Assembly (NCBI GenBank): GCA_002118135.1 | Contig: BDIU01000476.1 | Coordinates: forward strand, 46,469 to 110,468 | From: Trebouxia sp. TZW2008 | Taxonomy: Eukaryota; Chlorophyta; Trebouxiophyceae; Trebouxiales; Trebouxiaceae | Length of the DNA: 64,000 nucleotides | Direction of reading: 5' to 3' | Shown: positions 10,601 through 19,400 of the stretch, piece by piece | Numbering within the stretch: position 1 is the first letter of the stretch | Layout of the letters: each line of letters starts with the position of its first letter | Notes under the pieces: model-generated | What the model saw: the letters and a program-made list of their open reading frames with translations, nothing else | What the model was told of the DNA's origin: nothing | Database searches by the model: none | Made by a program: the position numbers and the translations under genes

Positions 10601-12540
10601 GTGTAGTTGCTGCTGTGCTCTGCTTCCTTGTGAAGGCTGCTCCGGGGTCTTTTGGTGCCTGCTCAAAAAATGCTTCAATCTCTGCGTCTGCAGCCTAGAA
10701 TAATGCAATACAGCCGATTCATCGTGCCTGAATTGCAAAATGCTGATGGATGGTGCCTTGTGATTGTGAAATGCATCAACATTTGCAGCATAACTGTTAC
10801 TCATGACGTCAACACAACTTTTCAGTGATGAGCGTATACAGCAGCAACTGCAGCACTCCCACTGTTCATTGAATGAACGCAACTTTGTCGATGGCAACAA
10901 TTATTGGAGATGAAAGGATCAAGGTGGGCATACCGCTGCATCTGGTTCATCAGCAGGGAAAACTGGAAGGCTGCCTGGCTTGTCAGGGTCGCAGTACAGC
11001 TGCAGCTCCCTCTCTAGCTTGTCAGCACATGCCTGCAGGCAGAGTCCAAGCTCAAATACATTAGGAGCTTATTTCCTATAAACATATGATAGGATGATTA
11101 TGATCTTCCTATTGTGATCATAATAATCTGGTGATGATTATTACGATCATTACAAATACACACCAGGAGCTTTGTTGACACGGAATGCAAAGTGTCGGGC
11201 TGTCATGACAAGATGGCATTGAGTATGAGATGAGACTGCTTGGTTTGTCAAGGCTTCAACACACCACAGCTCACTTCCTAGCATGTCAACACATATCTGC
11301 AAACAGTCTGCATTGAAACTGCAACAAAAGATGCAACAAATGTCCAAGCGGCTAAACGCGCTAATGATGGCAGACATGCCTTGGATATCATTGAAGCGTT
11401 CGCAAGGGCGCAGCATGCACAGCATGCTTTGGCTCGAGTATCTTATTCCTCATATCATCTGCGGACTTTATCTCCATGTATTTAGCGATCGAGTTCCAAA
11501 GTTTATGCTTTTATGTAATGGCTGGGAGCAAACGAGATTCAGATTTTTCCACTGAAGCTGGATTAAAGTATTTCTTATTAGGTGCCTTTTCTTCTGGACT
11601 CCTACTCTTTGGTTGCTCATTAATCTATGGCTTTACAGGTATTACTTTTTTTGCAGCAGCGCAGTATTACCTTGATGGGCATGCCAGTGCAATGGAAGCC
11701 TTGTGGAAACAGCACCTTCTTGCCACATAGTCGATGAAAGGCTGATGCAAACTCCAACTGCAGAAAAGCACAAATTTCAATCTCCTTTTTTGCATGTTTT
11801 CTGCACCTTCCTATTTTCCGCTGGCAACTTACACAACAGGGAGCAAACGGAACGTCACGGCATGACAGTCAGGCAGACTCATGGCTGCAACAGCCACAGA
11901 CTAAAGCAGGGGGTGTGCATGCTGCAAGCTCCAGAAACATGCGTCTGACAGCAGCTGTGCAGCTGAAAAGCAGCAATGTGACACTGACATTCTTTCATAT
12001 CATGCAGTGTGTAGCCAAATTGTTCTGTGACAAATGTAACGTAGGTGCATACCTTGGACAGAGAGAAGGCGTGCCCCAAGTGGAGCATACCATTCATGTA
12101 AGGGTATGGAAAATTGCCAAAGAATTTGCCAGCATCCCAAGTCTCACCTACAGATATGTAACCAAACTTGTCAGCACCAGGCAATCATGCAATGCATCTT
12201 TGTAACGCAAAGCATCATCATCATCATCATCATCATTTTAATGCCATGCATCATGCAATGAATATCGGACATGCATCTCTGCTCTGGCTTTAGGGACAGC
12301 AACTTACCCTCTGCAGGAGCGTCAACTTCGAACAGCTTCTCTGATTGCCAGCATAGCTGAGCTTCTGTCTGGTATCGCAATAACTCATCTCGCCTGGCAG
12401 TGCTGCCCTGACCCTGCACCGTCTAGACAAAGTCGCAACCAGCTACTAATCTCAAGGATTCAGAAAGTTCTGAGCATCTGGAAAGCTTGGTGTTGCATAA
12501 GAAGCCTTACCTCAGTGCCCTTCGTCGCTGGCACCGTCAT
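6..12540 (-). CDS. LARS1: Cytosolic leucyl-tRNA synthetase, class I, 18 exons in window, C-terminus beyond left edge
   Basis: Charges tRNA-Leu with leucine in the cytosol. Exons read from sequence, all with compatible phases: 12511-12540, 12308-12413, 12053-12147, 11671-11757, 10934-11032, 10392-10558, 9527-9709, 8762-8900, 8282-8524, 7893-7962, 7265-7383, 6586-6759, 5507-5679, 4014-4275, 3528-3641, 2791-2941, 1253-1395, 6-76. Together they give about 808 residues; eukaryotic LeuRS is usually 1,050-1,170, so only the C-terminal part is missing. The HIGH-type motif HLGH follows FPYPYMNG in exon 3, the CP1 editing domain spans exons 7-13 ([27 protein letters not shown]), and KMSKST ends exon 16. 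Exon 17 starts GNF and continues to [17 protein letters not shown], a eukaryotic LeuRS signature. Start ATG at 12540 precedes a 10-codon first exon, so the N-terminus is short. Most introns contain decayed copies of adjacent exons and two contain mitochondrial DNA, listed separately. Confidence 0.95.
77..1089 (-). other. LeuRS intron 17, left part
   Basis: No independent gene is seen. A short echo of the exon 18 acceptor side (CCTGTAGCATCAA at 77-89) recurs at 123-135 as another sign of local duplication. The rest shows no homology I recognise. Confidence 0.6.
917..1216. repeat. CAG/GCA trinucleotide tracts in a LeuRS intron
   Basis: Three CAG-rich tracts lie at about 917-935, 1020-1038 and 1173-1216, the last almost pure GCA. 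They sit in intron 17 next to the exon 17 copies. The translated poly-Ala, Ser and Gln reading frames over them are artefacts of the repeat. Confidence 0.85.
1090..2545 (-). repeat. Tandem decayed copies of LeuRS exon 17 (about nine including the functional one)
   Basis: The intact exon is 1253-1395. Its first 80 or so bases (encoding [20 protein letters not shown]) plus the preceding 70-80 intron bases recur near 1500-1560, 1665-1730, 1800-1875, 1975-2045, 2135-2200, 2280-2345 and 2460-2545, spaced mostly 147-200 bp. A further fragment of the exon 3' end lies near 1090-1150 (a diverged ADKG...LTEV). Copies at 2135 and 2280 have lost the frame (ASGISWPWQ instead of ADGMRLALA). Most copies break off after the GDGMED codons, so they keep an acceptor-like start but no proper donor. 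Confidence 0.9.
3069..3293 (-). pseudogene. nad7: NUMT: mitochondrial nad7 fragment inside LeuRS intron 15
   Basis: A 75-codon open stretch in the same orientation as LeuRS but outside its exons. It encodes an internal part of NADH dehydrogenase subunit 7 (49-kDa subunit, NuoD family): [11 protein letters not shown], then [36 protein letters not shown] and EEMRQS. Homology stops abruptly at both ends, without start or stop codons. The segment is more AT-rich than its surroundings and has no in-frame stop, which suggests a fairly recent transfer of organelle DNA rather than a functional exon. Confidence 0.9.
4276..5000 (-). repeat. Four tandem ~180-bp decayed copies of the 5' half of LeuRS exon 14
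   Basis: The functional exon is 4014-4275, encoding [20 protein letters not shown] and on to [17 protein letters not shown]. Its acceptor and first ~130 bases recur with acceptors near 4456, 4636, 4817 and 4996, a spacing of 179-181 bp. The nearest copy still reads [20 protein letters not shown], and all break off after the sequence for PWNPNTL or its equivalent. The acceptor CAG and the exon-start bases are conserved in every copy, so five competing 3' splice sites face the single upstream donor. Confidence 0.92.
5325..6250 (-). repeat. Dispersed decayed copies of LeuRS exon 13 on both sides of the functional exon
   Basis: Exon 13 is 5507-5679 ([40 protein letters not shown]). Partial copies are at 5325-5400 (exon 3' part), about 5807-5880, 6003-6093 (matching the [20 protein letters not shown] region) and 6170-6245. 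Each copy of the exon 5' part retains the CACCTG acceptor complement and the TCACATCTGACAC start. The functional copy is the only one with both good splice sites and full length. Confidence 0.85.
6822..7010 (-). repeat. Two decayed copies of the start of LeuRS exon 12
   Basis: Functional exon 12 (6586-6759) begins [18 protein letters not shown] copy at about 6825-6880 still encodes [17 protein letters not shown] behind an acceptor CAG, and a more degraded copy covers about 6940-7010. Confidence 0.8.
7617..7682 (+). repeat. 66-nt near-pure poly-G tract
   Basis: 28 G, one T at 7645, then 37 G, in the LeuRS intron between exons 10 and 11. On the transcribed LeuRS strand this is poly-C. Proline-rich and glycine-rich reading frames over it are artefacts. 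Confidence 0.95.
9006..9062 (-). repeat. Partial copy of LeuRS exon 8
   Basis: Encodes [20 protein letters not shown], close to the functional [20 protein letters not shown] at 8845-8900, again beginning at the acceptor side. Confidence 0.85.
9783..9960 (-). repeat. Near full-length decayed copy of LeuRS exon 7
   Basis: Reads [20 protein letters not shown] and [12 protein letters not shown] like the functional exon 7 (9527-9709), then diverges ([14 protein letters not shown] instead of [14 protein letters not shown]). A short deletion lies around the YYDS codons. The acceptor side is largely preserved. Confidence 0.88.
10041..10080 (+). repeat. Hexanucleotide GCAGTT microsatellite
   Basis: About five tandem TGCAGT/GCAGTT units followed by diverged TGCGAT units, in the LeuRS intron between exons 6 and 7. 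Confidence 0.85.
10615..10700 (-). repeat. Decayed copy of LeuRS exon 6
   Basis: Minus-strand reading [20 protein letters not shown] matches the start of functional exon 6 (10392-10558, [20 protein letters not shown]). It sits directly behind an acceptor-like TAG and decays within 30 codons. Confidence 0.85.
11220..11300 (-). repeat. Highly decayed copy of LeuRS exon 5
   Basis: Minus-strand [20 protein letters not shown] corresponds to [20 protein letters not shown] of functional exon 5 (10934-11032), preceded by CTGCAG/TTGCAG-like acceptor bases. It is the most diverged of the exon ghosts I accept. Confidence 0.65.
11437..11655 (+). pseudogene. nad2: NUMT: mitochondrial nad2 fragment inside LeuRS intron 4
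   Basis: A 73-codon open segment opposite in orientation to LeuRS. It encodes an internal part of NADH dehydrogenase subunit 2: [20 protein letters not shown], then [20 protein letters not shown] and [11 protein letters not shown]. It is clearly AT-richer than the flanks, lacks start and stop, and ends about 8-15 bp from the donor of LeuRS exon 4 (GTAATAC at 11664-11670). No in-frame stops are present, so insertion is likely recent. Confidence 0.93.
12212..12237 (+). repeat. CAT trinucleotide microsatellite
   Basis: Eight to nine CAT units in LeuRS intron 2. Confidence 0.9.
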
Positions 12541-12869
12541 CAGATGTATTTGCAGCTGCAGAATCGTAAGCTGTTTCGCTAAGGCCGTCGATTGCTCACT
12601 TCCTGGCAACGTGGCAATGATTTCTGCGGCTGACAGCTGCAGCGAGCCCTGTCTAAGCCTGATTGTGAATGCGCTGCAGCGCGCATTCAATCGGGACGCG
12701 GTCAAGCACCGATGGGCAACTACCGGCAACTAGGCCCTAAGCTAGGGGTTTCAAACCCTAGCCCGGATCTGAAACAGCACAAAGAGTACGGGCAAAGCAG
12801 CTTGCTGCATGCTGACATTGCGCTTCCAGCAGAAAGGCATGCGTGAGGTCGTGTAGCAACTTGCAAACC
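12541..12869. promoter_or_regulatory. Bidirectional LeuRS / CID-protein promoter with a palindromic telo-box
   Basis: The 329 bp between the two divergent start codons (12540 minus, 12870 plus). At 12742-12761 lies CTAGGGGTTTCAAACCCTAG, an imperfect palindrome with AAACCCTAG on one strand and a related AAACCCCTAG on the other. AAACCCTA is the plant telo-box, known from promoters of translation genes. No TATA box is evident. Assignment as a regulatory site is inference from motif and position. Confidence 0.55.
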
Positions 12870-15792
12870 ATGGGTAGTGTCAACAACCAGGCCTTGGTCG
12901 ACAAGCTGCATAATTTGAATTCTACGCAACAAAGCATTGAAACTGTATCAGCTTGGTGCAGCTTTTACCGCCGAGATGCCCGCAAAGTTGTCGCGATCTG
13001 GGAGCAGGAGTTTGTCAAGATGTCGATCGCAAAGCAGCTCGCCATGCTGTATCTGGCAAACGACATTTTGCAAAACAGTCGAAAGAAAGGCCCGGAATTC
13101 GTGCATGAGTTCTACAAAACGCTGCCGAGAGCTGTCAAGCACATGCTGAAACACGGCGACGAGAAGGTCAAAAGGTCCGTCAACAGGATGGTGGATATTT
13201 GGGAAGATAGAAAGGTCAGTCCTCAGCCTGCTGCTGACTTGCCCTCGCGTGTTGATCTCCTAGAAATGGAGGTTTTGCACACCAGGTGTTTGGTAACAGC
13301 GGGACCAGGCCGTTCCGAGAGGTGGCAGCTGAGGCAGAGACACCAAAGCGTGCAAGTAGTGGCGTCACACAGCAGGCAGAAGCAAGCACTCCAGCAAAGT
13401 TTCAAGCGCTTGAGCCACTTGCAGATGTATTGAGCGAAGCTCGCAGTGCCTCAGTCAAGAGCGATGCTCTCACTCAGATGGTGCTGCACCTGGACGAGGC
13501 ACGCTGCTGCTCGATGTCTTCTCTGCACAGTGCAGAACAAAGCCATCACGCAATTTTGCCTTGACCGCAAGCGTCTGTGCTTACGCTCCATGTGCCTTTT
13601 TGGCTGTCATCGCACTTGGTCCATCAACTGGCGTGCTCAAGCATGCAAAGGCTTGTCCTCTGTGGCTGCTTACTTCTGCAAAGCTACTCATGCATCAATG
13701 AGGCATGCAAGAAACAAGCATGCCTGCCAAAGCCTGTGATCATCAGACACTGTTTGTGGCACAGGGCATGGTCAGCACTGGCACACCATCAGAGCTGTTG
13801 GCAGCAGGGCAGCTACTCAAGCAGTACCACGGCTCCCTGCAAGCCCAGCTCAGCAGACATCAGCATGCTGCACACATCCTCCAGGCAATGCTGAGCGAGC
13901 AGGTAACCCTTGATACCACCGCGCAGTGAAGACACCATGCAGACAATGCTGAACGAGCAGGTCCACATTGATCTCCAACCTGCAGCACACCGTTCTTGTC
14001 AGCTCGATGACCTGTGTGTATAGCCAAGATAAGATCATTGTATGTTTCCATGCTGCACTTGCCAACAATATGCACATGTCTGATGCACTCTGTGACAATT
14101 GCTTTGTCATGTTCTACGAGTATATCTACATCACAAGGGCTAAAGCAATGACAGCTTTAATGGCTGGCTGTTCAGGAAGAAAGCGCACAAACAGTGCAGC
14201 AGCAGCTTGAGGGCGCTCAGCAGCAGCAAGAATTAGTTCAGGAGCGGCTCAGACACAGCAGTGCACCTGTCCAACAGGCACAACCTTCCTCTAGCGCCCT
14301 GGCAGGCAACCATGCCTATCCTCAACCAGCCACATATCAGCATGACCAGACATATGACCAGTCTCAGAACAGCCACGACCAGGCGTATTTGAACGGTCAG
14401 GCCTACTCAGAAGCTCAGCATGCACAGCATGATCAAGGGGCAGAAGCTGACATGGACTTTGAGCCTCCTGGGAGTGCTAAAGGGGACCCGTCAGAGGACC
14501 CCTTTGAATGGGAAGGGGGGTCAGACAGGCCTGAGATTGGTCAAGATTCACAGCAAGGGCAACAGCAAGGGCAGGGTGAAGATGAGCTGTATACACCCAG
14601 CCTGCCTGCAGAGCCTTCTGGCTCCTATATGGCTGACCCAAGCTTACAGCGTGAGCGCCGCCTGACATGCTATTTGTGCTGTTTGTTATCAGCTTTTCAT
14701 TTGCTACATCTGGGTGCTTTGCCAGATGTGTTCCTGGCCGCCTGCGCTACTTTGCATGCGAAGTGGGTACCAGCAGATGCCAGATGGAAGCCGTGAGTGC
14801 TATGCTTTCAAGGCTGTCAACACAAGGGGGTTACAGCGTGACCGCCTGCTGAGATGCTACTGCTGTGATGCTACTGCAAAGCATCCTGATGTGCTGCCTG
14901 CGCTATCTTGCATGCAGTTTGATTGTTGCATGCGCAGACCCATTGACACAAAAGGTGGCAGACAGAAAGGGCACACCTCATGCACCCATGCTGACAAACA
15001 ACGCATAGTATGGATCAAAGGTCCCAGCAGAAAGCTTGCACGCATTTATTGCGATTTTGAAATGGATCGCTCTGTCATGCCTATATCACCGCTGCCAATA
15101 CCATGAGGCTGGGTCAAATCAGTCCTTTGCCTCATGCTGCATCGCATTATATGCAGTCAATGGAGCAGCATTTGGAGATGCTGGTAGTAAAGAAGATACA
15201 AATGATGGTGCTGGAGAGGAGGCTGTGCCATCCAATGCCTTTGCAGGTGTCCTGGCAGCATTCCAGGGCATGTCAAAGGTGAGCATGCATGTGCAGACTA
15301 CGTCAGAAGGCAACTTAAGAACTTGCTGCAAGACCATTGCTAGGCTCATCCTTTGGCATGAGTCAATTTCTGTGGACATGCTCTTGCTCCAGATACAAAA
15401 TGCAAGCTCAGGCATGCAATTACAAGCATGCATTGTGTTCTGCACAGCGTAGCTGCGTGTAATAGCTGCACAGTGCAGGCAAGGTGTCAGTGCAGGCAAG
15501 GTTTCTTTCCAGCAGTGCAGTGTTGTGAGCTGAGCCCTTGATCTGCGTTCGCATCAGCTGCCTGGACAAAATTGGTCATGGTGCTTGTTGCTGCTGGTTT
15601 GCAAGTTTCCTAAGCTGTGTCGCGGCACGTGTACAGGAACAAATTAGCGCAATTGGTCTAAATCTGGAGGCGTATCAGCAGCCTGCTGCCCCAGATCCAA
15701 ACGAGTTTCTGGCTGATCAGATTACAAACTCATCAAAAGCTGCTGAAGAGTATGATCCAGAGGACTTGTATGACCCTTCAGAAAACGTGTGA
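12870..15792 (+). CDS. CID (RPR) domain protein, RPRD1/Rtt103 type
   Basis: Predicted to bind the phosphorylated C-terminal domain of RNA polymerase II in the nucleus and act in transcription termination or 3' processing. Exon 1 (12870-13214) holds nearly the whole N-terminal CID: NNQALVDKLHNLNSTQQSIE, then AWCSFYRRDARKVVAIWEQE and KQLAMLYLANDILQNSRKKG, ending NRMVDIWEDRK. Exon 2 starts at 13286 (VFGNSGTRPF). Later segments are a coiled-coil-like exon near 13760-13902 (GMVSTGTPSELLAAGQ), a Gln/Tyr-rich low-complexity exon from 14175 (QQQLEGAQQQQELVQERL), an exon near 15145-15281, and the last exon 15637-15792 ending EEYDPEDLYDPSENV. The in-frame ATG at 12843 is possible, but 12870 matches the family start. 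Splice sites between 13500 and 13760 and around 14650-15145 are not resolved. Confidence 0.85.
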
Positions 15793-16409
15793 CCAAGACC
15801 TACGCTGCAATTGCAAGCCTGTACCACTAGCTTTGATGTTGTCAGTTCAGAGTGAATTTGCTTCAGCGGTCATCACAGTCAACAAGTTTCTGCTGGTAGC
15901 AGAGCAGCAGGGCCTATGTGTTTGCGTGTCACAAGCAGCATAGAGTCAACGTTTATTGCTTTTACATTACACAGGGGTATTTTCAGTCAGCAGGCAGCAG
16001 TGTTTCAGTGATAGCAATTATACCAGATCAGCTCACAGTATGCCACAAAATTAATGACTGAAAAAAGTCGTGATGGGTGATGCTGACATTGCGTCTCGTT
16101 GAATCCACAGCAACTCCTGTGGTCAGTCATGCTGAGCGTGCACCTGAGTTCTGATTTGGTTGTGAGTGTCTTGACCCAGGACCTACTTGCTGCCAGCTGC
16201 AGCGAACAGCAGTAGCATGCATCACATGCATGTGATGTGACATGTGGCGATGCTTACAAGTCGCCCACACCTCAGCATTTACGCAAATTGACAAACTTTG
16301 TCAAGTCAGCTAAGGTCACATACATCACATGAAATACAAAACTCAACATGGACGTCTTGACCACAAACATCGCAACACAACTTTTACTGAAACTTAGCAT
16401 ACAACTGTG
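15793..16409. other. Convergent 3' intergenic region
   Basis: Lies between the stop codons of the CID gene (+) and the large unknown gene (-). Moderately AT-rich with no convincing reading frame; probably the two 3' UTRs. Confidence 0.6.
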
Positions 16410-19400
16410 TCAAGGCCGATGCAAGCGGCTTGAGCGTCTGAGACCTTGGGCTGAGCTGACTTCTTGCTGTGTCTCAGGAATGGTCTGAGCAATTGCAAGA
16501 CTGACTGTGCGCCGTTTGCCAGTGTGCCTGCAATAGTTGTCACCAGCCTGAATGAGTCACATTGGCCTTGACAATGCTGATGGTCTCATGACTTTGTGGA
16601 GATGACACCCTGCAAGCTTGGTTGGTGCAAGACTACCTTTCGAAGGGCATACTCACAGGGACAGTTGAATGCTAAGCACTGATGTGGTCTGGCTTCAACT
16701 TGCAGACAAGCAACAGACTGTCGACAATGCATTAGTCACACAGATTGTCAAGATGCATACCTAGCCATGCTCTGATGAGCAGTAGAGACAGCTGCAGCAG
16801 CATGCTGCACAACTGCTGGAGTTGTCTGAGCTGGAGCAACCAAGCCTGTGCCACTCTGCCTGCGGGCTGCACTGCGAGTCAAGCGCTCCTGAATGGAAGG
16901 CAGGGGAGCTGACAAATCACACATAGGGCTGTTTCCAAGGAGGCCTGGGCTGCATGACAAGGGGATGCTGACAGAGGGGCTGTGCTGGGCAGTGGCCCCT
17001 GAGGCAGGGCTGAATCCATCGTCTGTGGTGGCAAAGAGCTGGCGCCGGCTTGGAGAGCTCCTGGGAGTTGAGCAGTCCTCATCTTCCTTGGCAAGGTTGC
17101 TAACGCGTTCACTCCTCCTGCATGCCTCAGGGTACGTGAACAAATGAACAAAATAAAACTGAAGGATTTTTAAAAATCTGATATGAGTCAATGCATGAAT
17201 GCCCCAACAAAGATATATAAGCATGAGATGTATGTCTTGAAACCAGCGTTGTGAAATAGCCATTGCACAAGCAAAGCGCAGTCATGCAGCTTGTTCCCGG
17301 TATGGTGTGGTGCTGTTCTGTGGATGTTGGCTACTGGTGCAGTGGGTGCACCTGGTCTGAGGATTGGCAGAACAGCAGGAGCAGCTGGCTGAAGCTGTAT
17401 AGCTGATCAGCTGGTGCAGCAGTCAAGCAATCAAGTGCACCTGGCCTATTTGCAGACAGCATGTGCAGTCACGCTTGTTCTTATAGCACGAGCTGAAAGA
17501 AAAAGGGTATGCTTAGCCAAGGCAGAACCAACCCCACAAGGAAGTCTGTACTCAGGGTAGTGTGCTGTATCACAGAGCAGCCATGACAAGGCGTAAAGTA
17601 CATTGCCTTTCATTAAGTTGTGTTTGACGTCAATCTCATGGTGTGCCATTGATTCCATGCTGTGCCTTACCAGACAAGCAGTCGCAGCAGAACTCCAAGG
17701 CCTAGAGTGACTGCCAGCAGGGCAAATAAGGGGCTGGTAGGATGAGGCCACACAATCTTTGTGCTGCTGTCAACACCAGGGTCTGAAAATGAGACAGCTT
17801 CAACAGCAGGAGCTGTCTGCTCATCTGCAGTGCATAATGACAGTAATGTCATGGCTAAATTTTCCAGCACAGGTGCTAGTTGTGTGTGGCCCAGGCCCTA
17901 TTGCGTCAGGCTGGCTTGTTGTGAGCATTACGATAAGGACGGTCAATGTTCAACTGTAAGACATCAGACAAAAAAATGTCATTCCAAATCTGCGTAAGTT
18001 GAGCCCAGCAAACACAAAGTCAGGATTTGGTCAGTGCAGAGACATAGCTACTGTGGTGAGGGTATGCCAGAATTTTCTTGCAGCTAGCTGACAGCTATGT
18101 CCTGGTCATCTGTACCAGACTAGTGCAAAGTGCAAAGCAACAGGATTGAAATTACGCGCTGTGCTGAGGTGCCATGTGTGAGCCTTCAGGGACTGCTCCC
18201 TTGCAGCATTTGCAAAGCGAGCTGCGGTCATGTGCTTGCATATGACCACAGCCATGCTGGCGAACTCACACGCAATGCCTTATGCTCATGTACAAGCTGA
18301 AAGCCTTTTGGTCCATATGCAAAATCCACACGTCAAGACAGTGGAACAAGTCACAGTCACGCACCTGAAAAGTGTTGCACATCCTCCAGAGGCCGTGCAT
18401 CATCAAGGAGACCCAAAATACCAACTGAATCACTGAACACGCTGTCAGCAGCTTGTCTGTCATCAACAGGTTCCACTACAACAACTGGATCACTGCTCAA
18501 GCTGCTGGCAGGCTGAGTCATTGTATCTGCAATAGCGTCGTCTATCTGCTCCACTGAGATTGAGTCTGAGGCAAACTGAGGGGACTCTTCGTCCGAGAGG
18601 GTTGCTTCAGATGATTGCAGAGAGCCCAGCATGGTCTCAAGGGAGTACAGCAGGTCCTGTGAGGCATCTGCTAGGTCTTGAGTGATGCTGTTTGACTGAG
18701 TTGAGTCAGAACCCTGCACATGGACAGCAAAGGTGTTTGTCGTGAATCAGCATGTGTACAGTCTGGGTTGCTCAAAGACAGTTGCTTGGTGACTGTGCAT
18801 GCCTTGCAAGGATTTTGAGCGTATCTAGCGTGCGCTCTCAGGTAAATGGATAGACAGCTAGATAGATAGAAAGTATGCTGCTCGCTACAGCTGTGACATG
18901 TCTGGCAGCAATGGCAACAATGCTGATGGCAGCATGGACAAACAGAGTTGGATGAGGCAGAGCAATATGTGTCGACATGCACGCAAGAGTGTTTGGCAAT
19001 GAGGAGGATGCAGCGGCAGGACGACTTGCATAGTGTCAGGCCAGATGCCAAACACATTTACCCGGTTGAAGGAGTGTGCACGGTTAACTAGAGCAGGTGT
19101 TGTCAAGCAGGACCATCTGCAAGTGCTTTGGCAGATGGGCAGATGAGCATTACATTGACATGGTATGCATAGCTCATATGACTGCTGTCATGTACTTAGC
19201 TGGCTCTTTGCTACTGAGTTCTTCGGCTATGCTGCAACAGCATTTACCTGTTCTGTACTTGCAGTGCTGTCGGCTGCATGTGCAGTACCAAAGCCCTCAA
19301 TTGCTGGCTTTGCATTGGGCACAAGCTGACGTGCTGCCTGCCAGACACTGTTCAAAGCACGGCTGAAAGGGCCTGTTTGGATGACAGGGAAAGGCTCATA

